Part shown: positions 45,023 through 53,455 of the stretch, piece after piece
Layout: the number at the start of each line of letters is the position of its first letter
Numbering within the stretch: position 1 is the stretch's first letter
Origin: Streptomyces yatensis
GTDB taxonomy: Bacteria > Actinomycetota > Actinomycetes > Streptomycetales > Streptomycetaceae
Assembly (NCBI RefSeq): GCF_018069625.1
Contig: NZ_CP072941.1
Span: forward strand, 4,030,001-4,094,000
DNA length: 64,000 bases
Direction: 5' to 3'
Translations under genes and position numbers: made by a program
The notes under the pieces: model-generated
Told to the model about the DNA's origin: nothing
Seen by the model: the letters and a program-made list of their open reading frames with translations, nothing else
Database searches by the model: none

Positions 45023-46819
45023 ATGCGCAAGTCCATCGCCACCGTGTGCCTCAGCGGCACCCTCGAGGACAAGCTCACCGCCATCGCCGCCGCCGGTTTC
45101 CACGGGGTCGAGATCTTCGAGAACGACCTGCTGGCCAGCCCGCTGTCCCCCGAGCGGATCCGGGACCGCGCCGCCGAACTGGGCCTCACCATCGACCTCT
45201 TCCAGCCCTTCCGCGACTTCGAGGCCGTCCACGAGGACCTGCTGGCCCGCAATCTGCGCCGGGCCGAGAAGAAGTTCGCGGTCATGGAGCGGCTCGGGGC
45301 CGATCTGATGCTGGTGTGCTCCAGCGTCTCCCCCGCCGCCCTCGACGACGACGCCCTCGCCGCCGAACAGCTGCGGCTGCTCGCCGAACGGGCCGCCGCC
45401 CACGGCATCCGCATCGCCTACGAGGCGCTGGCCTGGGGACGGCATGTGAACACCTACGACCACGCCTGGCGGATCGTGCGGGAGGCCGGCCACCCCGCGC
45501 TCGGCACCTGCCTGGACAGCTTCCACATCCTCTCGCGCGGCTCGGACCCCCAGGGCATCGAGGAGATCCCCGGCGAGAAGATCTTCTTCCTCCAGCTCGC
45601 CGACGCCCCGCTGATGGCCATGGACGTCCTCCAGTGGAGCCGCCACTACCGCTGCTTCCCCGGGCAGGGCGGCTTCGACGTGGCGGGGCTGCTGGAACAC
45701 GTGCTGCGGGCGGGCTACGACGGACCGCTGTCCCTGGAGGTCTTCAACGACGTCTTCCGGCAGGGCGATACGGCCCGCACCGCCGTGGACGCGCTGCGCT
45801 CGCTGATCGCCCTGGAGGAGGCCGCGGGCCGCACCGAGCTTCCCGCCCCCGTCGTCCCCACCGGCTTCGCCTTCGCCGAACTGGCCTCGGGCGGAGCCGA
45901 ATTGTCCGCGCTGCTGACCGGGCTCGGCTTCGCCCGCACCGGCCGCCACCACTCCAAGCCCGTGGAGCTGTGGGAGCAGGGCGAGGCCCGGATCGTCCTC
46001 AACTCCGGCCTCGACGCCACCACCGGCCACCCCGAGCCCGCGCTCGCCGCCATCGGCCTGGAGACCCCCGACCCTGCCTCGTCCACGGGCCGGGCACGGG
46101 CCCTGCTCTCCCCCGTCCTGCCGCGCCACCGCGCCGTGGCGGACGCCCCGCTGGACGCGGTTGCCGCACCCGACTCCACCGAGCTCTTCTTCTGCCGCAC
46201 CGAACACCCCGACCACCCGAGCTGGACCGGCGACTTCACCCCGCGCGCCCACGCGGCCTCCCCCGCCGGCATCACCCATATCGACCATGTGGCGCTCACT
46301 CAGCCCCGGCACCACTTCGACGAGGCGTCGCTGTTCTACCGCGCCGTCCTGGGGCTGCGGCCGCACGAATCCCTGGAGCTGGCCGATCCGTACGGGCTGC
46401 TGCGCAGCCGGGCCGTGTCCAACGCGGACGGCTCGGTGCGCCTCGCCCTCAACGTGGCCCAGGTCCGGCCGGGTTCGGGTCCTTCCGGCTCCCTGTGGCA
46501 GCACATCGCGCTGCACAGCCGGGACATCCTCGCCACCGCGCGCCGGCTGCGGGAACTCGGCGCACCCCTGCTGCCCATCCCCGACAACTACTACGACGAC
46601 CTCGAAGCGCGCCATGAGCTCGACCCCGGGCTCCACCGCACCCTGCGCGAACTCGGCCTGCTCTACGACCAGGACGACAGCGGCACCTTCCTGCATCTGT
46701 ACACGGCCACCGTCGGCCGGGTCTTCTTCGAGATCGTCCAGCGGATCGACGGCTACCAGGGCTACGGCGCGGCCAACGCCCCCGTACGCCTGGCCGCGCA
46801 GCACGCCCGCACCCGCTGA
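45023..46819 (+). CDS. 3-dehydroshikimate dehydratase, QuiC1-type fusion
   Basis: A 598-residue two-domain protein. Residues 1 to about 280 form a TIM barrel of the sugar phosphate isomerase type with metal ligands in RIAYEALAW, GTCLDSFHIL, and LSLEVFND; this is the dehydroshikimate dehydratase that makes protocatechuate. The C-terminal half is an HPPD-like double VOC domain with ligands in HIDHVAL, QHIALHSRD and FFEIVQRI. The same fusion is known as QuiC1 in Pseudomonas. GGAGG lies 5-9 bases before the ATG at 45023. It sits second in the TetR-controlled operon. Confidence 0.92.
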   Translation: MRKSIATVCLSGTLEDKLTAIAAAGFHGVEIFENDLLASPLSPERIRDRAAELGLTIDLFQPFRDFEAVHEDLLARNLRRAEKKFAVMERLGADLMLVCSSVSPAALDDDALAAEQLRLLAERAAAHGIRIAYEALAWGRHVNTYDHAWRIVREAGHPALGTCLDSFHILSRGSDPQGIEEIPGEKIFFLQLADAPLMAMDVLQWSRHYRCFPGQGGFDVAGLLEHVLRAGYDGPLSLEVFNDVFRQGDTARTAVDALRSLIALEEAAGRTELPAPVVPTGFAFAELASGGAELSALLTGLGFARTGRHHSKPVELWEQGEARIVLNSGLDATTGHPEPALAAIGLETPDPASSTGRARALLSPVLPRHRAVADAPLDAVAAPDSTELFFCRTEHPDHPSWTGDFTPRAHAASPAGITHIDHVALTQPRHHFDEASLFYRAVLGLRPHESLELADPYGLLRSRAVSNADGSVRLALNVAQVRPGSGPSGSLWQHIALHSRDILATARRLRELGAPLLPIPDNYYDDLEARHELDPGLHRTLRELGLLYDQDDSGTFLHLYTATVGRVFFEIVQRIDGYQGYGAANAPVRLAAQHARTR

Positions 46820-46911
46820 GCACCACTGCACACCGCTGCACACCGCTGAAGTAGCGCCAACCCCCTTTCCCCGTCCCCGTACCGACCTCGCCGTCCCCCC
46901 GAGGAGCCGCC

Positions 46912-48354
46912 ATGTCGTCAGCGCCGTCGACACCGTCACCATCCGCCGAGCGCCCGGCCCACCCCGCCGACGCGCCACCCGATCTGCTCGATCTGCCCGA
47001 TCCACCGCCGCTGCGCACGATGGTCGGCCCGGGGGTCGTCGCCGTCGGGATCGGCATGGCGGCGGGCGAGATCATCCTGTGGCCGTATCTGACCTCGATC
47101 GGCGGGCTCGGGCTGCTGTGGCTCGCGGTGGTGACCCTCGTCATCCAGACCGTGATCAATCTGGAGATCGAGCGCTACACCCTGGCCACCGGGCAGACCG
47201 TGGTCGCCGGTTTCTCCCGCTGGTCCAAGGCATGGGGCATTCTGATCTGCCTGGCCGGCGCGTTCCAGTACGTCTGGCCGGGCTGGGCCACCTCCGGCTC
47301 GACGGTGCTCACCTATCTGACCGGCGGCGGCGATGTCACCTGGATCACGGTGGGCTCGCTGGTGGGCTTCGGGGTGGTGCTGACCGTCTCACCGGTGGTC
47401 TACCGCACGATCGAGAAGGTCGAGGTGGTCAAGGTCGGGCTGACGCTGTTCTTCCTCGCGGTCATCGCCGTCGCCGTCATCGGCTGGCACACCTGGAGCA
47501 CGGCGGGCGAGCAGACCGTCACCGGCGCCGGGCGGATCCCGGACCGCATCACCTTCACCATGATCCTCAGCGCGATCGGCGCGGCCGGGGCGGGCGGGGT
47601 GCACAATCTGGTGCTCAGCAACTGGATCCGGGACAAGGGCTACGGCATGGGCGCCCATGTCCCCAAGCTGGTCTCCCCCATCACCGGCCAGTCGGAGGCG
47701 TCGGGCGCCGACCGCTACGCCTTCCCGCAGGACGAGGCGAACCTGGCCCGCTGGCGGGTGTGGTGGCGCCGGGCCAACACCGAGCACATCGTGTCGTTCT
47801 TCGTGGTCTGCCTGGTGACGATCGGGCTGATGAGCATGCTCGCGTACGAAACCCTCTTCGGACGCGACGATGTGGAGAACAGCCCGACGTTCCTGCGGAT
47901 CCAGGGGGATCTGCTGGGGCAGCAGGTGGGCGACTGGCTCAAGATCGTGTTCTTCGCGGTGGCCACGGTCTCGCTCTGGGCCGCCTCGATCGGTCTGCTC
48001 GACGTCATCGGACGGGTGGTCAGCGACTTCGCCAGGCGCAACTACCTGCGGGAGTCGGCCTTCTGGACCGAGGGGCGGCTGTATTTCGCGGTCGTATGGG
48101 CCGAGGTGGGCATCGGCTCGGCGATCCTGCTGTCCGGGGTGAACCAGCCGATCGTGCTGCTGACCATCTCCACCTGCACCGCCTCGGTCGTCACCCTCGT
48201 CTACTCGGTGCTGCTGATCCGGCTCAACCGCCGCGATCTGCCCGCGGCCGTACGGCTGCGGGGCTCACGGCTGGGCATGATGCTGCTGGCCATCGGCTTC
48301 TACGGCTTCTTCGCCCTCGCGATGCTCAAGAGCCAGATCGAGGCGAACTTCTGA
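46912..48354 (+). CDS. Nramp-fold transporter lacking the metal motif
   Basis: A 480-residue membrane protein with about eleven helices and the Nramp fold. However, the TM1 motif DPGN of true Nramp proteins is AAGE at residues 50-53, and the TM6 metal-binding Met is replaced in GGVHN (H231 kept, Met position Gly). It is therefore unlikely to carry manganese or iron. Being third in the dehydrogenase/dehydratase operon, it is probably an importer of quinate, shikimate or a related acid. A hairpin follows its stop. Confidence 0.85.
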   Translation: MSSAPSTPSPSAERPAHPADAPPDLLDLPDPPPLRTMVGPGVVAVGIGMAAGEIILWPYLTSIGGLGLLWLAVVTLVIQTVINLEIERYTLATGQTVVAGFSRWSKAWGILICLAGAFQYVWPGWATSGSTVLTYLTGGGDVTWITVGSLVGFGVVLTVSPVVYRTIEKVEVVKVGLTLFFLAVIAVAVIGWHTWSTAGEQTVTGAGRIPDRITFTMILSAIGAAGAGGVHNLVLSNWIRDKGYGMGAHVPKLVSPITGQSEASGADRYAFPQDEANLARWRVWWRRANTEHIVSFFVVCLVTIGLMSMLAYETLFGRDDVENSPTFLRIQGDLLGQQVGDWLKIVFFAVATVSLWAASIGLLDVIGRVVSDFARRNYLRESAFWTEGRLYFAVVWAEVGIGSAILLSGVNQPIVLLTISTCTASVVTLVYSVLLIRLNRRDLPAAVRLRGSRLGMMLLAIGFYGFFALAMLKSQIEANF

Positions 48355-48396
48355 CCCACGGGGCCTTTCGGCCTTCCGGCCTTACGGCCAGGCGGT

Positions 48397-48432
48397 CCGG
48401 TGCGGGCGTGCCGAGGGGCACGCCCGCACCGG
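48397..48432. terminator. Bidirectional hairpin terminator
   Basis: A 16-base-pair stem (48397-48412 with 48417-48432, arm CCGGTGCGGGCGTGCC) with a 4-base GAGG loop separates the convergent transporter and penicillin-binding protein genes. Confidence 0.8.
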
Positions 48433-48436
48433 GCCG

Positions 48437-50665
48437 TCACTGCTGGTCTCTGCGGAGAACGCCGCCGGCGTCGTCACCCGAGGACGAAGTCGACGGGTCG
48501 GGCGCGCTCGGGGAGCCTGGCGCGGACGGCGACCCCGAGGACGTGGCGGAGGGCGACCCGCTGTCGGACGGGGAGGACGACGGCGACGACGAGGGCGACT
48601 CACTGGCGGACTCGCTCGCCGACGGACTGGACGACGGCGACTCCGAGGTGTCGCTCGAACTCGGCGACGGGGGCGGCTTGACCGCCGCCCCCATGTCGGT
48701 GTCCAGGTCGAACTTCGAGGCGTCCTGGCCGCTCAGCGCGGCCTTGGTGTACGCGGCCCAGATCTCGGCCGGGAAGCCACCGCCGTTGACGCGGCCGCCG
48801 CCCGCGGTGCCCTTGAGCGAGACCTGCTGCTTGTCGCCCTCTCCGAACATGCCGACCGAGGTCACCAGGTCGGGGGTGTAGCCGGAGAACCAGGCCGACT
48901 TGTTGTCGTCGGAGGTGCCGGTCTTGCCCGCGACCGCCTGGCCCTGCTGCCGCACCGCCTGGCCGGTGCCGTCGTCGACCACTCCGGTGAGGACGGAGGT
49001 GACGGAGTCGGCGGCGCCGCGGCTGATCGCCTGGCCGTTGGTGGGATCGGGCAACTGGGGCCGCTCATCGCCCTTTTCGGCGGACTTCACGATCGCCGGG
49101 GTGACCGTCTTGCCGTGGTTGTCGAGCGTCGCGTAGACCCCGGCCATCTCCTTGGGGCTGGCGCCCATCACGCCCAGCGACATCGCGGGGCGCACATCGA
49201 AGCCGCCCGCGTCCTTGCTCATGCCCAGGTCGATGGCGGTGCTCTTCACCTTGTCCAGGCCCACGTCCACCGCCATCTGCGCGAAGACGGAGTTGACGGA
49301 GTTGTTCATCGCCTTCTGGACGGAGATGGGGCCGTAGGACTTGTCGTCCTCGTTGGGCGGGGCGAAGCCGGTGAGGGAGCCCTTGACCGGCCGCTTGCTG
49401 GTGCCGTCGTAGATGGTGCTCGCCGTGATCGGCGTGCCGTCCTGGGTGGTCGAGCCGTTCTCCAGGGCCGAGGCGAGGATGAGCGGCTTGAAGGTGGAGG
49501 CGGGCTGGTAGTCCGAGCGGGTGGCGTTGTTGAAGTAGTGGTCGGTGTAGCCCGCACCGCCGTACATCGCCACGATGCCGCCGGTCTTCGGGTCGACCGA
49601 GGTTGCGCCGACCTGGGCGTGCTTGTCGACCGTGCGCTTCTTCGGGTCCAGCTTGTCGGTCAGTTCGGTGCGGACCGCCTTCTCCAGCGCCTTCTGCTTC
49701 TTCTTGTCGATGTTGAGGGTGATCGTCCAGCCACCGGCCTCGATCTCGTTCTCCGAGACCCCGGCCTTGATCAGTTCCTTCTGGGCGGCGTCGATGAGGT
49801 AGCCGGCCTGGCCGTCGCGTCCGGCGATGGGGCGCGGTCCGACGGGCACGGGGAACTTCATACCCTCGCGCTCGCTCTTCGGCAGCCAGTCCTTATCCAC
49901 CATGTTGTCGAGGACGTAGTTCCAGCGGGCCTTCACCAGCTTCTTGCCCTTGGGCCCCGCCGCCGACCAGTCGTACTGGCTGGGTGCCTGGAGCACCGAC
50001 GCGAGATAGGCACCCTGCGCGACGCTGAGGTCCTCGACGTCCTTGTCGTAGTAGGCGCGGGCGGCGGCCTGGATGCCGTAGGCGCCGCGGCCGTAGTAGC
50101 TGGTGTTGATGTAGCCCGCGAGGATGTAGTCCTTGGACTTCTGCTGGTCGACCTTGAGGGAGATCACCAGTTCCTTCAGCTTGCGGCTGACGGTCTGTTC
50201 CTGGCTCAGGTAGTAGTTCTTGACGTACTGCTGGGTGATGGTCGAACCACCCTGCTTGCCCCGGCCCAGCGCGGTGTTGATCAGACCGCGCGCGGTGCCG
50301 GTGAACGAGACGCCGGAGTCGCTGAAGAAGTCCTTGTTCTCGGCAGCGACAAAGGTGTGCTGCACCTTCTTGGGGATCTTGGACAGCGGTACGGACTCAC
50401 GGTTGACGTCGCCCGTCTTCGCCATGATCGTGCCGTCGCTGTACTTGTAGATGTTCGCCTCCGCCTTGGCCGCGGCGTTGGCAGGGGGAACATCGACCCA
50501 CAGATAGAGGACGAAGAACGTCCCGAGGAGCAACGCGCAGAACCCCAGGACGTAGCCGAGCACCCATTTCCAGGTGAAGAAGCGGCGTATGCCCCCCGAC
50601 TTCGCCGCCCGCTTGGCTCTGCGAGCGCCCTTCTGCCGCGCGCGTCGCTCTTCCGCTCTACCCAT
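48437..50665 (-). CDS. Bifunctional class A penicillin-binding protein
   Basis: A 742-residue peptidoglycan synthase with a cytoplasmic basic start, one membrane helix (VLGYVLGFCALLLGTFFVLYLWV), a GT51 glycosyltransferase domain (VAAENKDFFSDSG, GGSTITQQYVKN) and a transpeptidase domain with SxxK (ASTFK), SxN (SVN) and KTG (GKTGTSDD) motifs. The last 80 residues are a Ser/Pro/Asp-rich tail. It polymerises and crosslinks the cell wall outside the membrane. All catalytic residues are present. Confidence 0.95.
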   Translation of the reverse strand: MGRAEERRARQKGARRAKRAAKSGGIRRFFTWKWVLGYVLGFCALLLGTFFVLYLWVDVPPANAAAKAEANIYKYSDGTIMAKTGDVNRESVPLSKIPKKVQHTFVAAENKDFFSDSGVSFTGTARGLINTALGRGKQGGSTITQQYVKNYYLSQEQTVSRKLKELVISLKVDQQKSKDYILAGYINTSYYGRGAYGIQAAARAYYDKDVEDLSVAQGAYLASVLQAPSQYDWSAAGPKGKKLVKARWNYVLDNMVDKDWLPKSEREGMKFPVPVGPRPIAGRDGQAGYLIDAAQKELIKAGVSENEIEAGGWTITLNIDKKKQKALEKAVRTELTDKLDPKKRTVDKHAQVGATSVDPKTGGIVAMYGGAGYTDHYFNNATRSDYQPASTFKPLILASALENGSTTQDGTPITASTIYDGTSKRPVKGSLTGFAPPNEDDKSYGPISVQKAMNNSVNSVFAQMAVDVGLDKVKSTAIDLGMSKDAGGFDVRPAMSLGVMGASPKEMAGVYATLDNHGKTVTPAIVKSAEKGDERPQLPDPTNGQAISRGAADSVTSVLTGVVDDGTGQAVRQQGQAVAGKTGTSDDNKSAWFSGYTPDLVTSVGMFGEGDKQQVSLKGTAGGGRVNGGGFPAEIWAAYTKAALSGQDASKFDLDTDMGAAVKPPPSPSSSDTSESPSSSPSASESASESPSSSPSSSPSDSGSPSATSSGSPSAPGSPSAPDPSTSSSGDDAGGVLRRDQQ

Positions 50666-50835
50666 CGCTCCCGCCGCTCCAGTCCATAAGCCCCCCAGGC
50701 CAGCTCATGAAGCTAACACCGCAACAACCCTCAAATGCTCATCGATCTCGCTTTTTCCGAAGGTGACAAAAAGCACCCACTCCAAGGGAACTGACGGCTT
50801 ACGGGCGCCAAGGGTTGCCAGGAGCGCGTAATGTG

Positions 50836-50850
50836 CTATCACTTTGATAG
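50836..50850. promoter_or_regulatory. CTATCA-TGATAG operator before the SPFH gene
   Basis: CTATCA and TGATAG (50836-50841, 50845-50850) form a perfect 15-base dyad 47-61 bases upstream of the SPFH start. A TTGCCA sequence at 50815-50820 could be the -35 box, putting the dyad over the -10 region. The adjacent small gene at 51850 is a candidate for the protein that binds it. Confidence 0.5.
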
Positions 50851-50896
50851 GAGCGGGAACGCACCCGCAGCACCGAACGGAAACGGGGACCCACCC

Positions 50897-51853
50897 ATGG
50901 CCGACGCCACCTCCACCGAGGGCATCACCGACCAGGCCGACATACCGGCCCTTCCGGAGCCGCACGTCCGGGAGCGGCCCGCGCGCAACGTCAGCGGCGG
51001 GCTGGCCCTGCTCGGGGGCATGGCCGGACTCGCGGGCGGCGTCGGCCTGATCTTCGCGGGGGCCGCCGTCGCCTCCCACCACAAGGGCGCCGGGTCCACC
51101 CTGCTGATCGTCTCCGGCATCGTGGTGATCATCGCCTCGATCCTCACCATGTGCGGCCTCAACACCATCGCGCCCGGTGAGGCCCGGGTGGTCCAGCTCT
51201 TCGGGCGCTACCGCGGCACCATCCGCACCGACGGGCTGCGCTGGGTGAACCCGCTCACCAGCCGCGAGAAGATCTCCACCCGGGTGCGCAACCACGAGAC
51301 CCCGGTACTCAAGGTCAACGACGCGTACGGCAACCCGATCGAGCTCGCCGCGGTCGTCGTCTGGAGGGTCGAGGACACCGCCCAGGCGATGTTCGAGGTG
51401 GACGACTTCCTGGAGTTCGTCTCCACCCAGACCGAGGCCGCGGTGCGCCACATCGCCATCGAGTACCCGTACGACGCCCATGACGAGGACGCCCTCTCGC
51501 TGCGCGGCAACGCCGAGGAGATCACCGAGAAGCTCGCCGTCGAACTGCACGCCCGGGTCGAGGCGGCCGGGGTCCGCATCATCGAATCGCGCTTCACCCA
51601 CCTCGCCTACGCCCCGGAGATCGCCTCCGCGATGCTCCAGCGCCAGCAGGCGGGCGCGGTGGTGGCGGCCCGCCGGCAGATCGTCGATGGCGCGGTCGGC
51701 ATGGTCGAGGCGGCGCTGGCCCGGATCACCGAGGAGGAGATCGTGACACTGGACGAGGAGCGCAAGGCCGCGATGGTCAGCAATCTGATGGTGGTGCTCT
51801 GCGGGGACCGCTCCCCGCAGCCCGTTCTGAACACGGGCACGCTGTACCAGTGA
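50897..51853 (+). CDS. SPFH-domain membrane protein
   Basis: A 318-residue stomatin/prohibitin-like protein. Two N-terminal hydrophobic helices (LALLGGMAGLAGGVGLIFAGAAV and LLIVSGIVVIIASILTM) precede the SPFH domain (APGEARVVQLFGRYRGTI ... GLRWVNPLT) and a helical C-terminus. SPFH proteins form membrane scaffolds. ATG at 50897 is the likely start; an in-frame ATG at 50831 lies in the promoter dyad. The stop overlaps the next gene (GTGA), so the two are one operon. Confidence 0.9.
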   Translation: MADATSTEGITDQADIPALPEPHVRERPARNVSGGLALLGGMAGLAGGVGLIFAGAAVASHHKGAGSTLLIVSGIVVIIASILTMCGLNTIAPGEARVVQLFGRYRGTIRTDGLRWVNPLTSREKISTRVRNHETPVLKVNDAYGNPIELAAVVVWRVEDTAQAMFEVDDFLEFVSTQTEAAVRHIAIEYPYDAHDEDALSLRGNAEEITEKLAVELHARVEAAGVRIIESRFTHLAYAPEIASAMLQRQQAGAVVAARRQIVDGAVGMVEAALARITEEEIVTLDEERKAAMVSNLMVVLCGDRSPQPVLNTGTLYQ

Positions 51854-52119
51854 CGGACGAGAGCGGACCGAAGGGACGGCAGCCGCGGCAGCGCAAGCAG
51901 ATGCTGCTGCGGCTCGATCCGGCCATCCATGACGCCCTCGCGCGCTGGGCCAACGACGAGCTGCGCAGCGCCAACGCGCAGATCGAGTTCCTGCTGCGCA
52001 AGGCGCTCGCGGAGGCGGGCCGGCTGCCCGGCGCGGCGCGCCCGATCCCGCGCCGGGGCCGTCCGCCGCGGCGGTCCGCCGAGGGCGCCGAGGGCGCGGG
52101 CCCCTCCGAGGGGCCCTGA
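51850..52119 (+). CDS. Small ribbon-helix-helix-like protein
   Basis: An 89-residue protein with RQRKQMLLRLDPAIHDALARWANDELRSANAQIEFLLRKAL, the strand-helix-helix pattern of Arc/CopG DNA-binding proteins, and a basic, Pro/Arg-rich tail. GTG at 51850 overlaps the SPFH stop. It may autoregulate the operon through the upstream dyad. Function is inferred from the pattern. Confidence 0.8.
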   Translation: MTDESGPKGRQPRQRKQMLLRLDPAIHDALARWANDELRSANAQIEFLLRKALAEAGRLPGAARPIPRRGRPPRRSAEGAEGAGPSEGP

Positions 52120-52191
52120 GGGGCCCGAGGGGCCCCAGCCGCGCACCGCATCGACCCTGACCTTGCCCACACCTCCCTGACCTGCGGTAAC

Positions 52192-52242
52192 GCACTCTAC
52201 AGCGCGTCTATACACCCCAGGTATACGCATGGTGTAGAGTGC
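52192..52242. promoter_or_regulatory. Nested dyads upstream of the PadR operon
   Basis: GCACTCTACA (52192-52201) and TGTAGAGTGC (52233-52242) form a perfect 10-base outer inverted repeat; inside it TATAC (52209-52213) and GTATA (52221-52225) form a second. The right outer arm ends 5 bases before the padR start. This is the expected place for PadR autoregulation. Confidence 0.6.
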
Positions 52243-52247
52243 TGGGC

Positions 52248-52772
52248 ATGTCAATTGGCCACACCCTGCTCGGACTCCTCGAGGGCGGCCCGCGCCACGG
52301 CTACGACCTCAAGAGAGCCTTCGACGAACGTTTTGGACACGACCGCCCGCTGCACTACGGGCAGGTCTACTCGACCATGTCCCGGCTGCTGAAGAACGGC
52401 CTGGTGGAGGTCGACGGCATCGAGCACGGGGGTGGCCCCGAGCGCAAGCGCTACGCCATCACCGACGCGGGCATCACCGACGTGGAGCACTGGCTCACGG
52501 AGCCCGAGAAGCCCGAGCCGTATCTCCAGTCGGTCCTCTACACCAAGGTCGTCATCGCCCTGCTCACCGGGCGCGACGCGGCCGATCTCCTCGACGTCCA
52601 ACGCGCCGAACACCTGCGGCTGATGCGCGAACTGACCCAGCGCAAGCGCGAAGGCGACCTCACCGACCAACTCATCTGCGACCATGCCCTCTTCCATCTC
52701 GAGGCCGATCTGCGCTGGCTGGAACTCACCGCCGCCCGCCTCGGCCAACTCGCCAAGGCGGTGCGTTCATGA
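52248..52772 (+). CDS. PadR-family transcriptional repressor
   Basis: A 174-residue PadR regulator. The winged helix (LLGLLEGGPRHGYDLKRAFDE ... GQVYSTMSRLLKNGLVEVDG) is followed by the helical dimerisation domain. PadR proteins often repress adjacent drug-export genes and release on binding the compound. It overlaps the ABC ATPase start by four bases. An upstream in-frame ATG three codons earlier is possible. Confidence 0.94.
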   Translation: MSIGHTLLGLLEGGPRHGYDLKRAFDERFGHDRPLHYGQVYSTMSRLLKNGLVEVDGIEHGGGPERKRYAITDAGITDVEHWLTEPEKPEPYLQSVLYTKVVIALLTGRDAADLLDVQRAEHLRLMRELTQRKREGDLTDQLICDHALFHLEADLRWLELTAARLGQLAKAVRS

Positions 52773-53455
52773 CCCCGGCAGGCTCCTTGCTGATCGCCAC
52801 GTCCCTGAACAAGACGTACGGTCACACCCCCGCGCTGGACGGTGCGGACTTCTCCATCCACCCCGGCGAGGTCGTGGCCGTCATGGGCCCCTCCGGCTCG
52901 GGCAAGTCGACGCTGCTCCACTGCCTGGCCGGGATCGTGCGGCCGGACTCCGGCACCGTCCACTACAACGGGCGGGAGCTGACCGCCATGTCGGACACCG
53001 AGCGCAGCGGTCTGCGCCGCGGCGAGTTCGGCTTCGTCTTCCAGTTCGGCCAGCTCGTCCCCGAGCTGAGCTGTGTGGAGAACGTCGCCCTGCCGCTGCG
53101 GCTGAACGGCACCAGGCGCAAGGAGGCCGAGGCCCGCGCCGCGTCCTGGATGGAGCGGCTGGAGGTCGCGGACGTGGCCCACAAGCGGCCCGGTGAGGTC
53201 TCCGGCGGCCAGGGGCAGCGGGTCGCCGTCGCCCGGTCGCTGGTCACCGGCCCGCGGGTGCTGTTCGCGGACGAGCCGACCGGCGCGCTGGACTCGCTCA
53301 ACGGCGAGCGGGTCATGGAGCTGCTGACCGAGGCCGCCCGTGAGTCCCGTACCGCCGTGGTGCTGGTCACCCACGAGGCCCGGGTCGCCGCCTACTCCGA
53401 CCGCGAGGTCGTGGTGCGCGACGGCAAGGCCCGGGACATGGCAGGGGTCCGATGA
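52769..53455 (+). CDS. ABC transporter ATP-binding protein (MacB/LolD type)
   Basis: A 228-residue ATPase with Walker A GPSGSGKST, signature SGGQGQRVAVARSL and Walker B RVLFADEPT. The type pairs with FtsX-like permeases for export or lipoprotein/peptide handling. It is coupled by four-base overlaps to padR and to the permease. Confidence 0.95.
   Translation: MTPAGSLLIATSLNKTYGHTPALDGADFSIHPGEVVAVMGPSGSGKSTLLHCLAGIVRPDSGTVHYNGRELTAMSDTERSGLRRGEFGFVFQFGQLVPELSCVENVALPLRLNGTRRKEAEARAASWMERLEVADVAHKRPGEVSGGQGQRVAVARSLVTGPRVLFADEPTGALDSLNGERVMELLTEAARESRTAVVLVTHEARVAAYSDREVVVRDGKARDMAGVR

Noticed and set aside
46912..48354. Calling the transporter MntH
   Set aside because: The DPGN and TM6 Met metal-binding residues are missing, so a manganese role is not supported.
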